DNA of 64,000 bases. It comes from Parapristionchus giblindavisi. Taxonomy: Eukaryota > Nematoda > Chromadorea > Rhabditida > Diplogasteridae. Below, piece after piece: positions 12,663 to 23,010 of this stretch. The translations under genes were made by a program, and so were the position numbers. Each line of letters begins with the position of its first letter. Within the stretch, counting starts at the first letter, position 1. The notes under the pieces were generated by a model. It did not search any database and was not told the origin of the DNA. It saw only the letters and a list, made by a program, of their open reading frames with translations. The stretch spans positions 62,001 to 126,000 of the forward strand of contig CALSFV010000212.1 of assembly GCA_943737045.1 (NCBI GenBank). The letters run 5' to 3'.

Positions 12663-12970
12663 GTGAAATATGACCCATCGCACTTGATCTGACCCAACGA
12701 ACCGGGTTATGGTAGATTACGGTAGTTTACAATAACTCATAATGATATCGCACACGCAGTGGTTATTCCGACAATTTTTTGTGAAATCTGACCCACCGTA
12801 CTTGATCTGACCCACCGAACCGGGTTACGGTAGATTAAGGTAGTTTACAATAATTCATAATGACATCGCACACGCAGTGGCTATTCTGACATTTTTTAGT
12901 GAAATCTGACCCATCGCACTTGATCTGACCCACCGAACCGGGTTACGGTAGATTACGGTAGTTTACAATG
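12663..12970 (+). repeat. Three tandem 118-bp repeats
   Basis: Units start 'gtgaaatctgaccca' at 12663, 12781 and 12899 (period 118). The third is truncated at 'agtttacaatg'. Each holds 'accgaaccgggtta(c/t)ggtaga' and, in the two full units, 'atcgcacacgcagtgg'. The array abuts the unrelated 126-bp array directly. Confidence 0.9.
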
Positions 12971-13460
12971 GTTTCGTATGAGCCCACCCCGAAGTGTCTA
13001 GCATCACTCTGAGCCGAGATAGCTCGAGTTGCGCTTTTGTCGTTGAGTGGCTAGAGATCAAAGATCAACTTGTTACGGGATGGCCGAGGCCCATAGGTTT
13101 CGTATGAGCCCACCCCGAATTGTCTAGCATCACTCTGAGCCGAGATAGCTCGAGTTGCGCTATTGTCGTTGAGGGTCAAGAGATCAAAGATCAACTTGTT
13201 ACGGGATGGCCGATGCCCCTAGGTTTCGTATGAGCCCACCCCGACGTGATTAGCATCACTCTGAGCCGAGATAGCTCGAGTTGCGCTTTTGTCGTTGAGG
13301 GGCCAGAGATCAAAGATCAATTCATGACGTAATAGCTCTGAGCCTAAGGAGTACAAAATGTCCAACCTGACCATGTTTGGATAACTCTGGCCGAAGTTAT
13401 CGCGAGTTGCGCTTTTGTCGCTTGCGCTTTTTCTACCCCATTTGCGCTTTTGTCGTTGCG
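12971..13460 (+). repeat. Three tandem 126-bp repeats
   Basis: Units beginning 'gtttcgtatgagcccacccc' start at 12971, 13097 and 13223 (period 126). Each carries 'agatagctcgagttgcgct' and 'agagatcaaagatcaa'. The third unit degenerates after about 13320 into partial copies of the 'gttgcgcttttgtcg' segment up to 13460. Confidence 0.9.
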
Positions 13461-13740
13461 GTTTTGTCATACTCCCCTTCCATCGGTGCCAAGGAAGAGG
13501 ATGTTCATTGCCAGGATGAATGATGCAACGATCACAACTAATGAAATATTTTTAAGGAAATAATTCGTTTCGTAAAGAAGGATACGACATGAATCATTAT
13601 CCCGCGTGTAGGGAATCTTCTTCCTCATAATTAATAAACTCATGTTTGGCATTCAAAGAAAAATGACTTTGGGAAGAGATCAGTATTCATTTATTGAATA
13701 AGAGATCATAAATAATGAATAATCAATATTTTTGGTATGT

Positions 13741-13991
13741 TTAATATCTCGGCATGATTAGAACCTTGAACGGGAGAGGATCTCTGGTTAACCCAATATC
13801 GACCTGAAATCAATATTTTAAAATGTTTCAAATAAAATAAATAGTACCTTGAGTTCCGGAGGTATTTTGGTTGGTGATGAGAATGTTAGATTCTGTACAA
13901 ATGTTATCAGATATACGAATAGTTCCATTCTTGCCAATCCTTCTCCCAAACAAGATCGTTTTCCGATTGAAAACGGATTGATTCGATTGTC
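13741..13991 (-). pseudogene. Cytochrome P450 haem-binding and C-terminal exons, inverted copy
   Basis: Exon 13991-13848 encodes the haem loop [17 protein letters not shown] with its cysteine ligand and continues to IPPELK. Exon 13803-13741 encodes the C-terminus [20 protein letters not shown] and a stop. Splice sites and the phase-0 junction are intact and exon lengths (144 and 63) equal those of the + strand copy, so this arm is not visibly damaged. No upstream exons accompany it in this orientation, so it cannot make a P450 alone. Either this or 14480-14730 may be the original. Confidence 0.85.
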
Positions 13992-14220
13992 CTTAAATGA
14001 AATATCGAATACGATACACATGCGAATTATTCAATTTTGATTTTAGTACAGTAAATTTTCCCGTCTTCTTCAGAAAAAAAAAACATAAATTCAATTTATT
14101 CTTATTTATTCTTATAATACTTACAATTAATAAACATATTAAAATAATTAAATTAATTATTTAAATGAATTATTGAATTTGAAAAATACTATGACTGACA
14201 ATTACAATATCCAATTTCAG

Positions 14221-14730
14221 GATATCGTATCCCAGCTGGTACTGCAGTTATTCCCCAATTTCCTACTGTACATATTGATCCTGAGGAGTTTGAAAGACCT
14301 GAATTTTTCTGTCCAGAAAGACATATCAATGAGAAAGGGGAATTTGTGAAGGTTAGAATCCGATATAGACAACATCATTCACTGAATTTATTTTATTTAT
14401 GAAGATCAGGATGAAAAACTTTTTGCGATATCAAAATCATCATTGAATAATTCATATGTATATCGTGATTTAATTTAAGGACAATCGAATCAATCCATTT
14501 TCAATGGGAAAACGGTCTTGTCTTGGAGAAGGATTGGCAAGAATGGAACTATTCGTATATTTGATAACATTTGTACAGAACCTAACCTTCTCATCACCAA
14601 CCAAAATACCTCCGGAACTCAAGGTACTACTTATTTTATTTGAAACATTTTACAATATTGATTTTAGGTCGATATCGGTCTGACCAGAGATCCTCTCCCG
14701 TTCAAGGTTCTCATCACGCCGAGAGATTAG
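14221..14730 (+). pseudogene. Cytochrome P450 C-terminal three exons
   Basis: Exon 14221-14351 encodes GYRIPAGTAVIPQFPTVHID and the PERF-like region FERPEFFCPERHINEKGEF. Exon 14480-14623 encodes the haem-binding loop [17 protein letters not shown] (invariant Cys present). Exon 14668-14730 encodes [20 protein letters not shown] and a stop. The frames join in phase 0 with canonical splice sites. These would follow the exons at 8764-10931, but about 3.3 kb of inverted repeat and tandem arrays replace the I-helix and K-helix coding region. An intact paralogue elsewhere is likely. Confidence 0.9.
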
Positions 14731-14817
14731 CATTCCAAAAACATTGATTATTCATTATTTCTGATCTCCTATTCCATAAATGATTACAGTTCTCTTCCCA
14801 AAGTAATTTTTCTTTGA

Positions 14818-15132
14818 ATGCCAGACATGAGTTTATTAATTATGAGAAAGAAGAGTCCCTACACACGGGCTAATGATTCATGTCGCATCCTTCTTTACGA
14901 AACGAATTATTTCCTTAAAAATATTTCATTAGTTGTGATCGTTGCATCCATCCTGGCAATGAACGTCCTCTTCCTTGGCACCGATGGAAGGTCAGCTCTA
15001 TTCGATCAAACAACTACGAAGATTGTAGCACACTCCGTTAGGTTTTGTGAAGTTCGCAAGAACGAAAAGGACCAGGACGAATGGACAGTCGAACAGTTGG
15101 ATGGCGAGATACGATCGGACTTCGAACCCTGA
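14818..15132 (+). CDS. Unrecognised 104-residue open frame downstream of P450
   Basis: The first 55 residues are conserved in the inverted arm (13652-13467), with a hydrophobic stretch IVAS/ILAMNVLFLG-like near residues 40-56 and basic residues before it. The last 50 residues are hydrophilic. It might be a small single-pass membrane protein, or simply 3' flanking sequence of the P450 duplicated with it. No family is recognised. The inverted copy carries a one-codon insertion and diverges after GTDGR. Confidence 0.25.
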   Translation: MPDMSLLIMRKKSPYTRANDSCRILLYETNYFLKNISLVVIVASILAMNVLFLGTDGRSALFDQTTTKIVAHSVRFCEVRKNEKDQDEWTVEQLDGEIRSDFEP

Positions 15133-15199
15133 CCCAGTTGACAATAGTCCACGGCGGTTCATTGGAGGGAAATCCCTATATTTAACTTTGGCTTGAAGC

Positions 15200-15810
15200 C
15201 AACCGCACTACGAAAAATCTGCAAAGTTGATTTGCACCGGGTGGGATTCGAACCAGGGCTGTGCATTTTTCGCTTTCCGATTTTTCGAATTTTTCGAATT
15301 TTCGACTTTTTTCGAACAATTTTTTCGACGAAAAATTTTTCGATTTTTTCTCGAAAAATCGAAAAAAAGAGAACTGGAAATAGCACTTAAAATTGAATAT
15401 TTTATCAATTCGGTAATATTTGAAAGTTCTGTAGTTGTATTCCAGGCAACGTTTGTAATAATTTAATCATTTTTTTGCAACTGTAATTGTATTATTTTGT
15501 CTGGCAAATTCTCTTAGAGATAGGCTGTCTAACTGAACAACCATAGAATTATCCAAACTCTCTCAAAAATACACTTCAGATAGTATTTTTTTAGCTTTAC
15601 ATAGTAACGGAGGCTGGTGTTAGCCAACCAACACACGAACAATCAAAATAAATTGCATATAGAAATTTGTATACAGAAATTTGTATTCGTTTTTCGAATT
15701 TTTTTCGAAATTTTTTTTTCGCACATCCCTGATTCGAACATACGACGTTCGGATAGCTAAACCAAAGTTCTTACCAGCTCTGAGCAGCGAACTAAGGCTC
15801 TTCACACTGT
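15200..15810 (-). tRNA. tRNA-like sequence interrupted by a hAT element (pseudo-tRNA)
   Basis: With 15254-15739 removed, the minus strand reads a tRNA-like order: 'gctcagagctggtaaga' (A-box-like D arm), an anticodon-arm-like segment around 'ggtttagctatcc', and 'gttcgaatccc' (B box). Stems pair only partly and no clean acceptor stem is seen, so it is a tRNA-derived repeat or pseudogene. The element sits inside the T loop. Confidence 0.4.
15254..15731. mobile_element. hAT-type MITE, 8-bp TSD attcgaac
   Basis: Ends CAGGGCTGTGC and GCACATCCCTG are inverted repeats (one mismatch). The direct repeat attcgaac lies at 15246-15253 and 15732-15739. The interior is dominated by 'tttttcga' tracts on both sides and has no transposase. 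The ends match those of the element at 44215-44824, so the two belong to one family. Confidence 0.9.
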
Positions 15811-15960
15811 AGAATTTCACTGTATTGAAAAGAAAAGAGGTCGCTCCTCTTTCCTCTCTTCTGATTGTTACCTTTCCTTTGTTGACAAAGTTACTGAGAA
15901 GTCACGTACAGACACCACGCATTACCCGCTAAAGAAAGGGAAAGATTCATAACTTATAAA

Positions 15961-17636
15961 TCAAATCGTGATAATCAGAGACGGAAGAATAAGAACTTGC
16001 AAGAAAATTCCCTCTGTCCATGACTAACTCTTCTGCACTTGGGGCTGATAAGATAAATGTATTGCTCATACACTTACTGTTCTCCTTATTTCTTTTCTTT
16101 CTTTACATATTTCGTTGCGTACAGCCGAAACATCGATAAATTAATATTAGTTTTTCTTTTTTTTCTTCTCATTGACTTACCTTTAAAAATATTTATACTT
16201 TATTGTTAGGCCGAACTACTTTCACAACTTTTCAGAGGGCCTAATCACTTCTAATATCTGTATTTGGAGACAACGATAAAAATAATGACAACGATAATGA
16301 CAACGACATTTCTATTCCATTCATCCATTTACAATTTGTCATAATTGTTTTATGCGAAGATATATGGAAGTAAAGTAAGACATTCATTCATTTAGTCATA
16401 ATTGATAGAATGAAAGTACAAAGGGCAGACTGTGCGAGGATGAGAGACGTAGAGGGAGCGAGAGGGTCAGGCCAATTGTCTCTGTACCAGAGATATCTTA
16501 GATTTCTTGGACAGATTTCTGAGATATGATCGAGCACTTCCGTTTCTTATCCTTGTTATGCGCATTTCGCAAGTAGATTTTATTGTATATAAGCATCGAG
16601 ACACGACAAGGATCATTCCCCACTGACAATGAATCATTGTGAATCATTCGTTGTCGACACCAATGGTTACAACGGTCGAAGACGTTTATTGTACTCCATC
16701 TCTCATCAAACCTTCGTTTAGCGATTTTTCTTTATCCTTTTGTCAAATTTGCATTTTTCAATGATTTATCTTATCACTTGAATATTTCAGATGTCCTAAA
16801 CACATCGATCTTCTTTAAAGCAAATGTAAATTTTGCGAATATTAATTGATTAAATGAAATCCATCGGTAAGATATTTGGTTGATGAAAGAGAATGTTTTT
16901 CTTCCAATGTTGATACAGAGCTACAATGCCAGACTCTTACAGACTGCAACCCCTCCGGCAGCTCTCGCCTCTCCAGCCTTGCCTGTTCAGCAAGGAAAAA
17001 CATCGGTAAGCATTCACCTCGAGCGGTGAGATCGGAAGCAGCTGGACTCATCATGTACGCTACGATGTGGAGGAAGGACATCGTCGATTAGGGTAACAGG
17101 TACTCTAACAACTACACCTCTGTATTCACAACCATCGGATTATCCCATTCCCTTCAGTCAATTCCCGTATCGGCCTCGATCTCCTCTCTAGCTTACTTTC
17201 CTGGTCTCTGTCTCTCTCTATCATCCCAAGGCCCCGCCCATCGAACTCCCCTGAACTCCAGCCATCGATTCCACAACATCTATTATATTGAATGAATAAA
17301 TCCTGATCTCATATATTTGTTGTGTATAGCAGAGCCACCGAAACAATTCCAAATGTTCTCTCAAATATGTTTGGTGCCCTTGAAGATAGGCTAGGCATAC
17401 TTTTCCCCTCATATTAGATTGTTGTTGTTTCTTAGTTGTATATTTATGTAAGATAACCCATAGGAAAGTCGATTAGTCCCTTTTGTTGTGTTATATTCCC
17501 CTCGGGTGTGGAGTGTGTGTTAGTCACAAGCATCATAGATATTCTGTTAAATTTCAAGGACAGATTTTGAGATTGGGACCTTTTGCTTCCGCTTCATATC
17601 TTTGTTATTCTTATTTCGCAAGCCATTTTGATTGTA
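15961..17636. repeat. Right arm of the 1.4-1.7 kb inverted repeat (partner 11215-12653)
   Basis: Inverted match to 11215-12653. It is longer than the left arm because of extra sequence near 16270-16660 (a 'gacaacgataatgacaacgac' tract and flanks) and 16830-16990. Confidence 0.9.
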
Positions 17637-17639
17637 TAT

Positions 17640-18480
17640 AAGACATCGATCAAGATAAAGATTATTCATTCCCACTGAACCATCGTGCTCACTTTGTTAC
17701 AAGTCAAACAATTCGCAAAATATACATTTGCTTCAAAGAAGAACGATGTATGTATTTAAGACATAAGAAATATTCAAATGATAAGATACAAAATAATTGA
17801 AAAATGCAAATTTGACAAAAAGATTTTTTTTTAAAAACACTAAACGAAGGATAGCTAAAGTTAATTTGAAACTCTCTGCTTTGGCAATGTCCTCTCGCTT
17901 TTTTTCCTACAAGACATATTTCCCAGCGCTTACAATAAAATGAGGTCCGGGTTTGCCTTTAAGAGAGGGAGTAGAATAAACATTTTCACATTATCAATCG
18001 ACCATCTTCTTCTATCGCTCCCTCATCGTCACTCTATTCGTTTTCAAAATCATTCATCCATTTAGAGGAACATCTGGATGCAACAGATTGGTCATGAAAG
18101 AAGTGATAGAACGGTTTATAGGCGTAGCGGCCGAAAGATGTTTTTTTGATGACAATGACAATAACAATGACAATGACAATGACATTTCAATGACAGTAAT
18201 CCATCTCGTCATACTTCCTTTGAGGTGGGGATATGTGGATGGTCACAAAAGAGGTAAAGAGCAAAAGGCAGTCTGTGCGAAAGAGTGTGAAGAATATTTA
18301 TGTATGGTTGGAAATTCAACTTGGAATGGACTAGACAAATGAAAGAAAGAAAAAAATAAAGGGCATCATTTGCGAGAGAGTGTGAGAGGATGAGAGACGG
18401 AGAGGGAGCGGAAAGCACAGATCGATGGACAGTAGACAGTCGAAAACGTTTATTCTCCTCCCTGTCTTAAAGGCACCCGA
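17640..18480 (+). repeat. Third, diverged partial copy of the 11.2/17.6 kb repeat
   Basis: 17700-17825 repeats 12085-12197 in direct orientation ('acatttgcttcaaagaag', 'aaaaatgcaaatttgacaaaa'). 18350-18460 repeats, inverted, the 'gagaggatgagagacgga' and 'gtcgaaaacgtttatt' segments of 12230-12310. A (gacaat)n-type tract lies at 18145-18185. No gene is supported. Confidence 0.6.
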
Positions 18481-18949
18481 GTAAATTTGGAAATACACGA
18501 AAAGTCGACGCGGCATCTGGACTGATTATCCGGACAATGCGTAATTGGTGGAACAAAAGAATGAACAATCAAAAAAATAAGATTTGATGTAAAATCATTA
18601 CAAACAGCCATGGGACCGTATAGCGGTGTAATCATGCTAAAGTTTGCACTTTTAGTTCACTTTTGCACATTGTCTGAATAGTTTTAATTAAATACGTCTG
18701 GAATGTTTCTTACGTCTATCATATAAATAACATAATTAGGTTATAAAATAATATTCTAATCGAACATATATATCTACGACTTCACCATTCTCATTTTCAT
18801 TCATTTTAGTCGACTCTAAGCCTGTCGAGTGGTAAGTCCGCTATCTCTCTCCTGATCTCATCAATAACCTTAAGATTCTAAGACTTTAAACTATCGTTAA
18901 GGTCTTAAGGCGTTAAGGCATTAAGGTTTTGGCATTAAAGCCTAAGTCA

Positions 18950-18964
18950 CTCTCAAGGTTTCAG
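18950..18964 (+). promoter_or_regulatory. Probable trans-splice acceptor upstream of the MSP-domain gene
   Basis: 'ctctcaaggtttcag' ends 12 bp before the ATG, with no upstream exon or donor recognised. A U-rich AG acceptor just ahead of the start codon is the usual position for spliced-leader addition in nematodes. This is inference from position only. Confidence 0.5.
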
Positions 18965-18976
18965 TAGCTCGCAAAT

Positions 18977-19710
18977 ATGGCCGATAAGAAGGACACTCTA
19001 AAGCCAGGAGAGCCCGCCTTTCAGGTTGATCTTTGATTTGTATGTTGATCTTTGATCTTTGATCTTTGTATTTCAGCTCAAGATCGAGCCCACTGATGAT
19101 GTCGTCTTCAAGGGCAAACTCGGAGAGGTGATCACTGTTGAAAGAACTATCACAAATACGTCGGATGTTCGTCAGTGTTTCAAGGTATACTGTATCTTTG
19201 ACTCCGCCCACTAATCGATAATCAACTTCAGATCAAATGCACTGCCAACGACATCTTCCGTGTACGTCAGCCACTTGGATTCATTGAGCCCAAGGTTGGT
19301 GGTGTGGTGGTGTGATTTGGGAAACGTCGTCTAATGGAAATTCTTTCAGGAGACTACTACCATCAAGATCTCATTTATTGGAAAGACTGCTCCCGATGCC
19401 AAGAAGCACTTCTTCGCCTTCTATCACATTGCAAGCGATAAGAAGACTGATAGTGAGAAGAATCCCCGTATGGTATGTCGGCTACAGTATCCATCGTACA
19501 CGACAAATGGCTATCGTGAACTGACTCAGGTGTGGACGGCTGACGCAAAGCCTCTAGGAGTCGCTCGTCACAATTGCAAGTTTGAATTGGCAGAAGCTGA
19601 GAAGGTACGATATACGGTAGATTAGTACTGTAGAATACGTAATTTAGAAAGAGGAGAAGAAGGAAGAAGAGAAGGAGGAGAAGAAAGAAGAAGAAGAGAA
19701 GAAAGAGTAA
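18977..19710 (+). CDS. Major sperm protein (MSP) domain protein with charged tail
   Basis: Six exons (18977-19024, 19077-19184, 19232-19294, 19350-19472, 19530-19604, 19648-19710), all phase 0 with GT-AG sites and introns of 43-57 bp, encode 159 residues. Residues ~10-135 form an MSP-type immunoglobulin-like beta sandwich: LKIEPTDDVVFKGKLGEV, TITNTSDVRQCFKIKCT, VRQPLGFIEPKETTTIKISF and HFFAFYHIAS. The last ~22 residues are almost purely Lys/Glu. MSP-domain proteins form the filaments that drive amoeboid nematode sperm; related ones act in sperm or at membrane contacts. The length exceeds classic MSP (about 127 residues) because of the tail, so it is better called an MSP-domain (MSD/SSP-like) protein. 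The acceptor 'ggtttcag' 12 bp before the ATG fits SL trans-splicing. Confidence 0.93.
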
Positions 19711-19985
19711 AAGAAAGAAGATGAGAAGAAATAAGCTTTATGATAAATGGATTTTGATATTGTCATATTGTAGTTTGTTGCACTGACACAGTTCGCGAGG
19801 ATCTTATTCCTGAAGCTCACTTATAATTAATTCTGTCCATCGTATTGAATCCATCCACTCTGCAAAGTGAAAAGAATTATTTTGGTGACTCTTGAATTAC
19901 GATGTGGTCACTATGGTGTACTTCCTTTGTCTGCATTCTCTCACTTTTGCGTGCTCACTCTTTCGCTGATATAATACAGTTTAAA
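19711..19985. other. 3' flank of the MSP-domain gene
   Basis: No second gene is seen. The sequence 'aaataagc' directly after the stop region and AT-rich DNA downstream could serve 3' end formation, but no clear AATAAA is present. Confidence 0.3.
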
Positions 19986-20445
19986 CACATTTATCAAGAG
20001 TAGTCTCTGATGTGCATGGTGGGCCACTCCTGACGTCTTGCTTGTCTCTCATTGTCAGAAAGGTAGGACCGGCGATTCGCGTGAAGATATCCTTCCATCT
20101 TTCTGGTGGGCGTCCGCGTCCCCGTTTAGGTCCTCGAGGGATCCAATCGATCACAGATCTGCTCCACTTTAAGTCTCGATCATTAGCAATCTTATGAACA
20201 AAAATTCATTTCCTTTTCAATGAAACTCGAACAACGTCCCTCACCTTTGTAATGTCACGCAGCCTGTCGCTCGAGATCCGTTCCAACACAGTGACTCCAG
20301 CCATCCAACGCGCCATGCGTCTTTGTGTCACCGATAATCTTTCCATTTGTGATTTTGATAATCCAAAAGTTTCACAACCATGTACGAAAGCAGGTCTAAT
20401 ATGAAATAATAATACACTATATGCGTTGAAAAAAGATAGAAACAT
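19985..20445 (-). mobile_element. RTE-type non-LTR retrotransposon, C-terminal ORF2 fragment
   Basis: The minus strand encodes the end of an endonuclease/reverse transcriptase: a thumb-like region with FVHGCETFGLSKSQMERL and TQRRMARWMAGVTVLERI, then RLRDITKVRDVVRVSLKRK, an in-frame TGA, and WSRSVIDWIPRGPKRGRGRP-PERWKDIF. That order (YGCEtW, QrrmeR.mlGi, RsGRPP.RW) is typical of RTE/LINE ORF2 C-termini in invertebrates. The polymerase core and endonuclease are missing and one Trp codon appears mutated to a stop, so it is a dead 5'-truncated copy. Confidence 0.85.
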
Positions 20446-20464
20446 GATTTTAGATTAATTGATA

Positions 20465-20580
20465 CACAGGGAGCCATCTTATACTCCCTGTAATATTATT
20501 ATTATTATTATTATTATATTATTACAGGGAGTATACGATGGCAGCAAAGTTGATCGGTACTATTACAATAAAAAAGTTGA
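20465..20580. repeat. Inverted repeat flanking an (ATT)n microsatellite
   Basis: 'gccatcttatactccctgta' and its inverse 'acagggagtatacgatggc' surround about 30 bp of ATT repeats. The following 'agcaaagttgatcggtac' resembles 29375-29400 ('aacaaaactgattggtac'), so this is a dispersed element end. It lies just upstream of the LINE fragment. Confidence 0.6.
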
Positions 20581-20732
20581 CGAGGTGCTGGATTTACGGA
20601 AAGTTAACCTAATATGAATAGTTTTTACTTGGTTCATTTGTTTCATTTGTTTCTGTTGTTTATTATTATCGATACAATTCAAATTTATCGTTGAATAAAG
20701 AGTTGGTATTTGATCTTTGATCTCTCTGATCT

Positions 20733-20733
<1 letters not shown>

Positions 20734-20766
<33 letters not shown>
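20734..20766 (+). repeat. (GA)n microsatellite
   Basis: About 15 uninterrupted GA dinucleotides follow 'tttgatctttgatctctctga'. Confidence 0.9.
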
Positions 20767-20768
<2 letters not shown>

Positions 20769-21679
20769 TGGAAATTAGGAGCGATAGGAGAAAGGGAGAG
20801 TGAAGTAGAGGAGAGAGGGTAAAATTGAGAAAAATAATGGGATAGTGAGGAAAGGATCATTGGACGTCCCTATCTGCAACGTCTTCTCTCTGGCTCTATT
20901 TGAGAAAATAGAGATGCGATCATTAAACCTAATGTTTGAGGTCATGTGAATACCTAAGTCTTTAAAAGGGAATATAGCATGACCTTCGAGATAATAGACA
21001 AGTATATTCTTAAGAGGTCCAAAATGTACAGTATACCTAAATGGTGGAATGGTCATATTCAATAAATTACGCCATTCAACTATTTTTGAATATCTACAGA
21101 TGGGTCGGGAGCGCATATCTTGACATCATCAGCAAATATGCCATGGTGGTTATGCGCAGGGATAATGAATTTTCAGATATAAAATGAATAATAGGGGCCA
21201 ATACTATACACATGATACAATTTGGGTAGGAGAAGAACATTCATGTAGACGATAATATTCTATATTTGAAATTCAACGGAATAATCAAATAATCCATGAA
21301 TCGATATATTTTTTCAAACGTCATTTCATTGTTTGCATCTTCGATTTCTGTCCATAGCCAATGACAGTCATCTCATAAAACAGAAAAATCTCATAAAACA
21401 TAAGAAGAGATCGATGTTGCCCTGGGTTTCATGATGTCATATTAATGTATGTATGTAAGCGATGAATTGGGAGAACTGAATCAGTATTTGCTTTCTTTAT
21501 ACGATCTCTTCTATTCTAACAAGCCAATTGGACGAATATCGAATTAATACTGTAGGTTATTTCAATATTTCGTACAAGTTTCGAATTCAAATGTCATTTT
21601 GAATGGAAGAATAGTACTAATGAATAAAAAGATTTATCCTATTTTGACTAGCCAAATCATGAATCTGATATAGTGCATT

Positions 21680-21905
21680 CTATTTCAGAACTTAAAGTTT
21701 ACTTAAAAACGCCATTGACTTGAAGTTTACTTTTTAAAGTCTACTTCATGTGAGTGACGTCACTTTTTCACTTTAAGTAGACTTACGTTTCACTTGAAGT
21801 AGACTTAAAGTAAATTTCAAGTCAGTGGCGTTTTTTTAAGTAGAACTACTTGAACAACTACTTGAAGTGAAAGTGCAAGTACACTTCAAGTTTTTAAATA
21901 TCAGA
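21680..21905. mobile_element. MITE-like repeat built from 'aagtagacttaaag' units
   Basis: Inverted and direct copies of 'aagtagactta' and 'acttgaagt' surround 'tgagtgacgtcact'. The outer ends 'acttaaaaacgccattgact' and 'agtcagtggcgtttttttaagt' are inverse complements. A second member is at 59105-59222. Confidence 0.65.
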
Positions 21906-22487
21906 GTTGTACACGGATCGATCATAATTTTCACAACATTATTCAGGTCAATCTCAACTCTCCAAAGCTATTGAAATGCTCTTTTATCGTATCATATTCA
22001 TTATCGGAGGCGTAAGTTGGCTTATTGTTAGGCATCATCTAAATAAATAAAACTTCATTTAAGATTTCATGCCAAATTTATGAACCATTATATTATTCAA
22101 CTCGTAGGAAAGTATTACAAATCGTTCGTAATAATTCCGATGCCTGTTCGATTCATTGCTCAGAGCAGGTAAATTAATAACACTGTCTACTCTGACTAGA
22201 CTCTCTCACTCACTTCGTTTGACAAGTGAGAGAGAGTGTGAATTGATTCTTTGAAATAGGCGATATTTATGACAATAGAATAAGGACGAAATGTTAGCAG
22301 AGTAGATCATTGTATAATACGTGACATAATGATAAAGTACCCCTAAAATTTTGTGATTCCAGCCGAATAGTGAATGTAAATCATAAAAGGTGTTTGACAT
22401 TTGTATCCCCGATAACTAAGGTAGCGAACGTATGAGGAAAATCAATTTCCTGAATAACAAGTTAATAACGTTTTCCGGAATTCAATG

Positions 22488-23005
22488 ATATACCGTCAAA
22501 ACGAAAAAAAGTGAAACATTTGTCAAAATTTTTGAAAATTTTTGACAAAAGTTCACAAGATTTTGAAAATTTTGAATCATGATATCTAAATGGGGTTGCT
22601 AGTTTTTTATTAGATAATAGGGTATTTGAGCATCTCTGAGCTTGCCTAATTTACCTGTGAAGGATAATTTTGAAATAAATCACTGTGAGCGCTGTTTTGT
22701 GAAACTGGTATACGGTAGGATTTTCTACAGTATACCACTTTTGCAGCCTGATCTTTGCCAAGATCCAAACAGTGCAAATTCGCTATAGGAAGTCAGGTAA
22801 TGCTATATATAACCATTATTAGACGAAAAAAGCTCGATGGCAGCAGTTTTACAGTAAGATTTTACAGTATGCTACAGTATACCAATTCTGCTGTGGAGCG
22901 TTCCCGATTAATTTTTTCACTTTTGTCGTGCATAAATGTATTGGGGAAACACATCCACAATCAAAAACCTTAGATAATACATCATCATATCGTGAAAAAT
23001 GATCA
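22488..23005. mobile_element. TIR element family E, right end truncated
   Basis: It matches the element at 35129-36204: the left terminus 'tataccgtcaaaacgaaaaa', the 'gaaactggtatacggtagga' block, 'ttacagtatgctacagtata' and 'tttttcacttttgtcg' occur in the same order. Here the right terminus ('cactttttatcgttttgtcgg' in the other copy) is missing: sequence stops at 'gtgaaaaatgatcaag', where a minisatellite begins. Confidence 0.75.
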
Positions 23006-23010
23006 AGGTA

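Larger units (their letters stand above)
13475..14993. repeat. Inverted duplication of the P450 3' end and downstream sequence
   Basis: The left arm 13475-14038 is the reverse complement of about 14440-14993. Both arms contain the haem-binding exon, the last exon and roughly 280 bp of 3' sequence. The 400 bp spacer holds the preceding P450 exon in a single copy. Arm identity is high, with changes such as FSIGKR versus FSMGKR. Confidence 0.9.

Noticed and set aside
20012..20197. Plus-strand open frame containing GGRPRPRLGPRG
   Set aside because: It is the antisense of the RTE ORF2 C-terminus.
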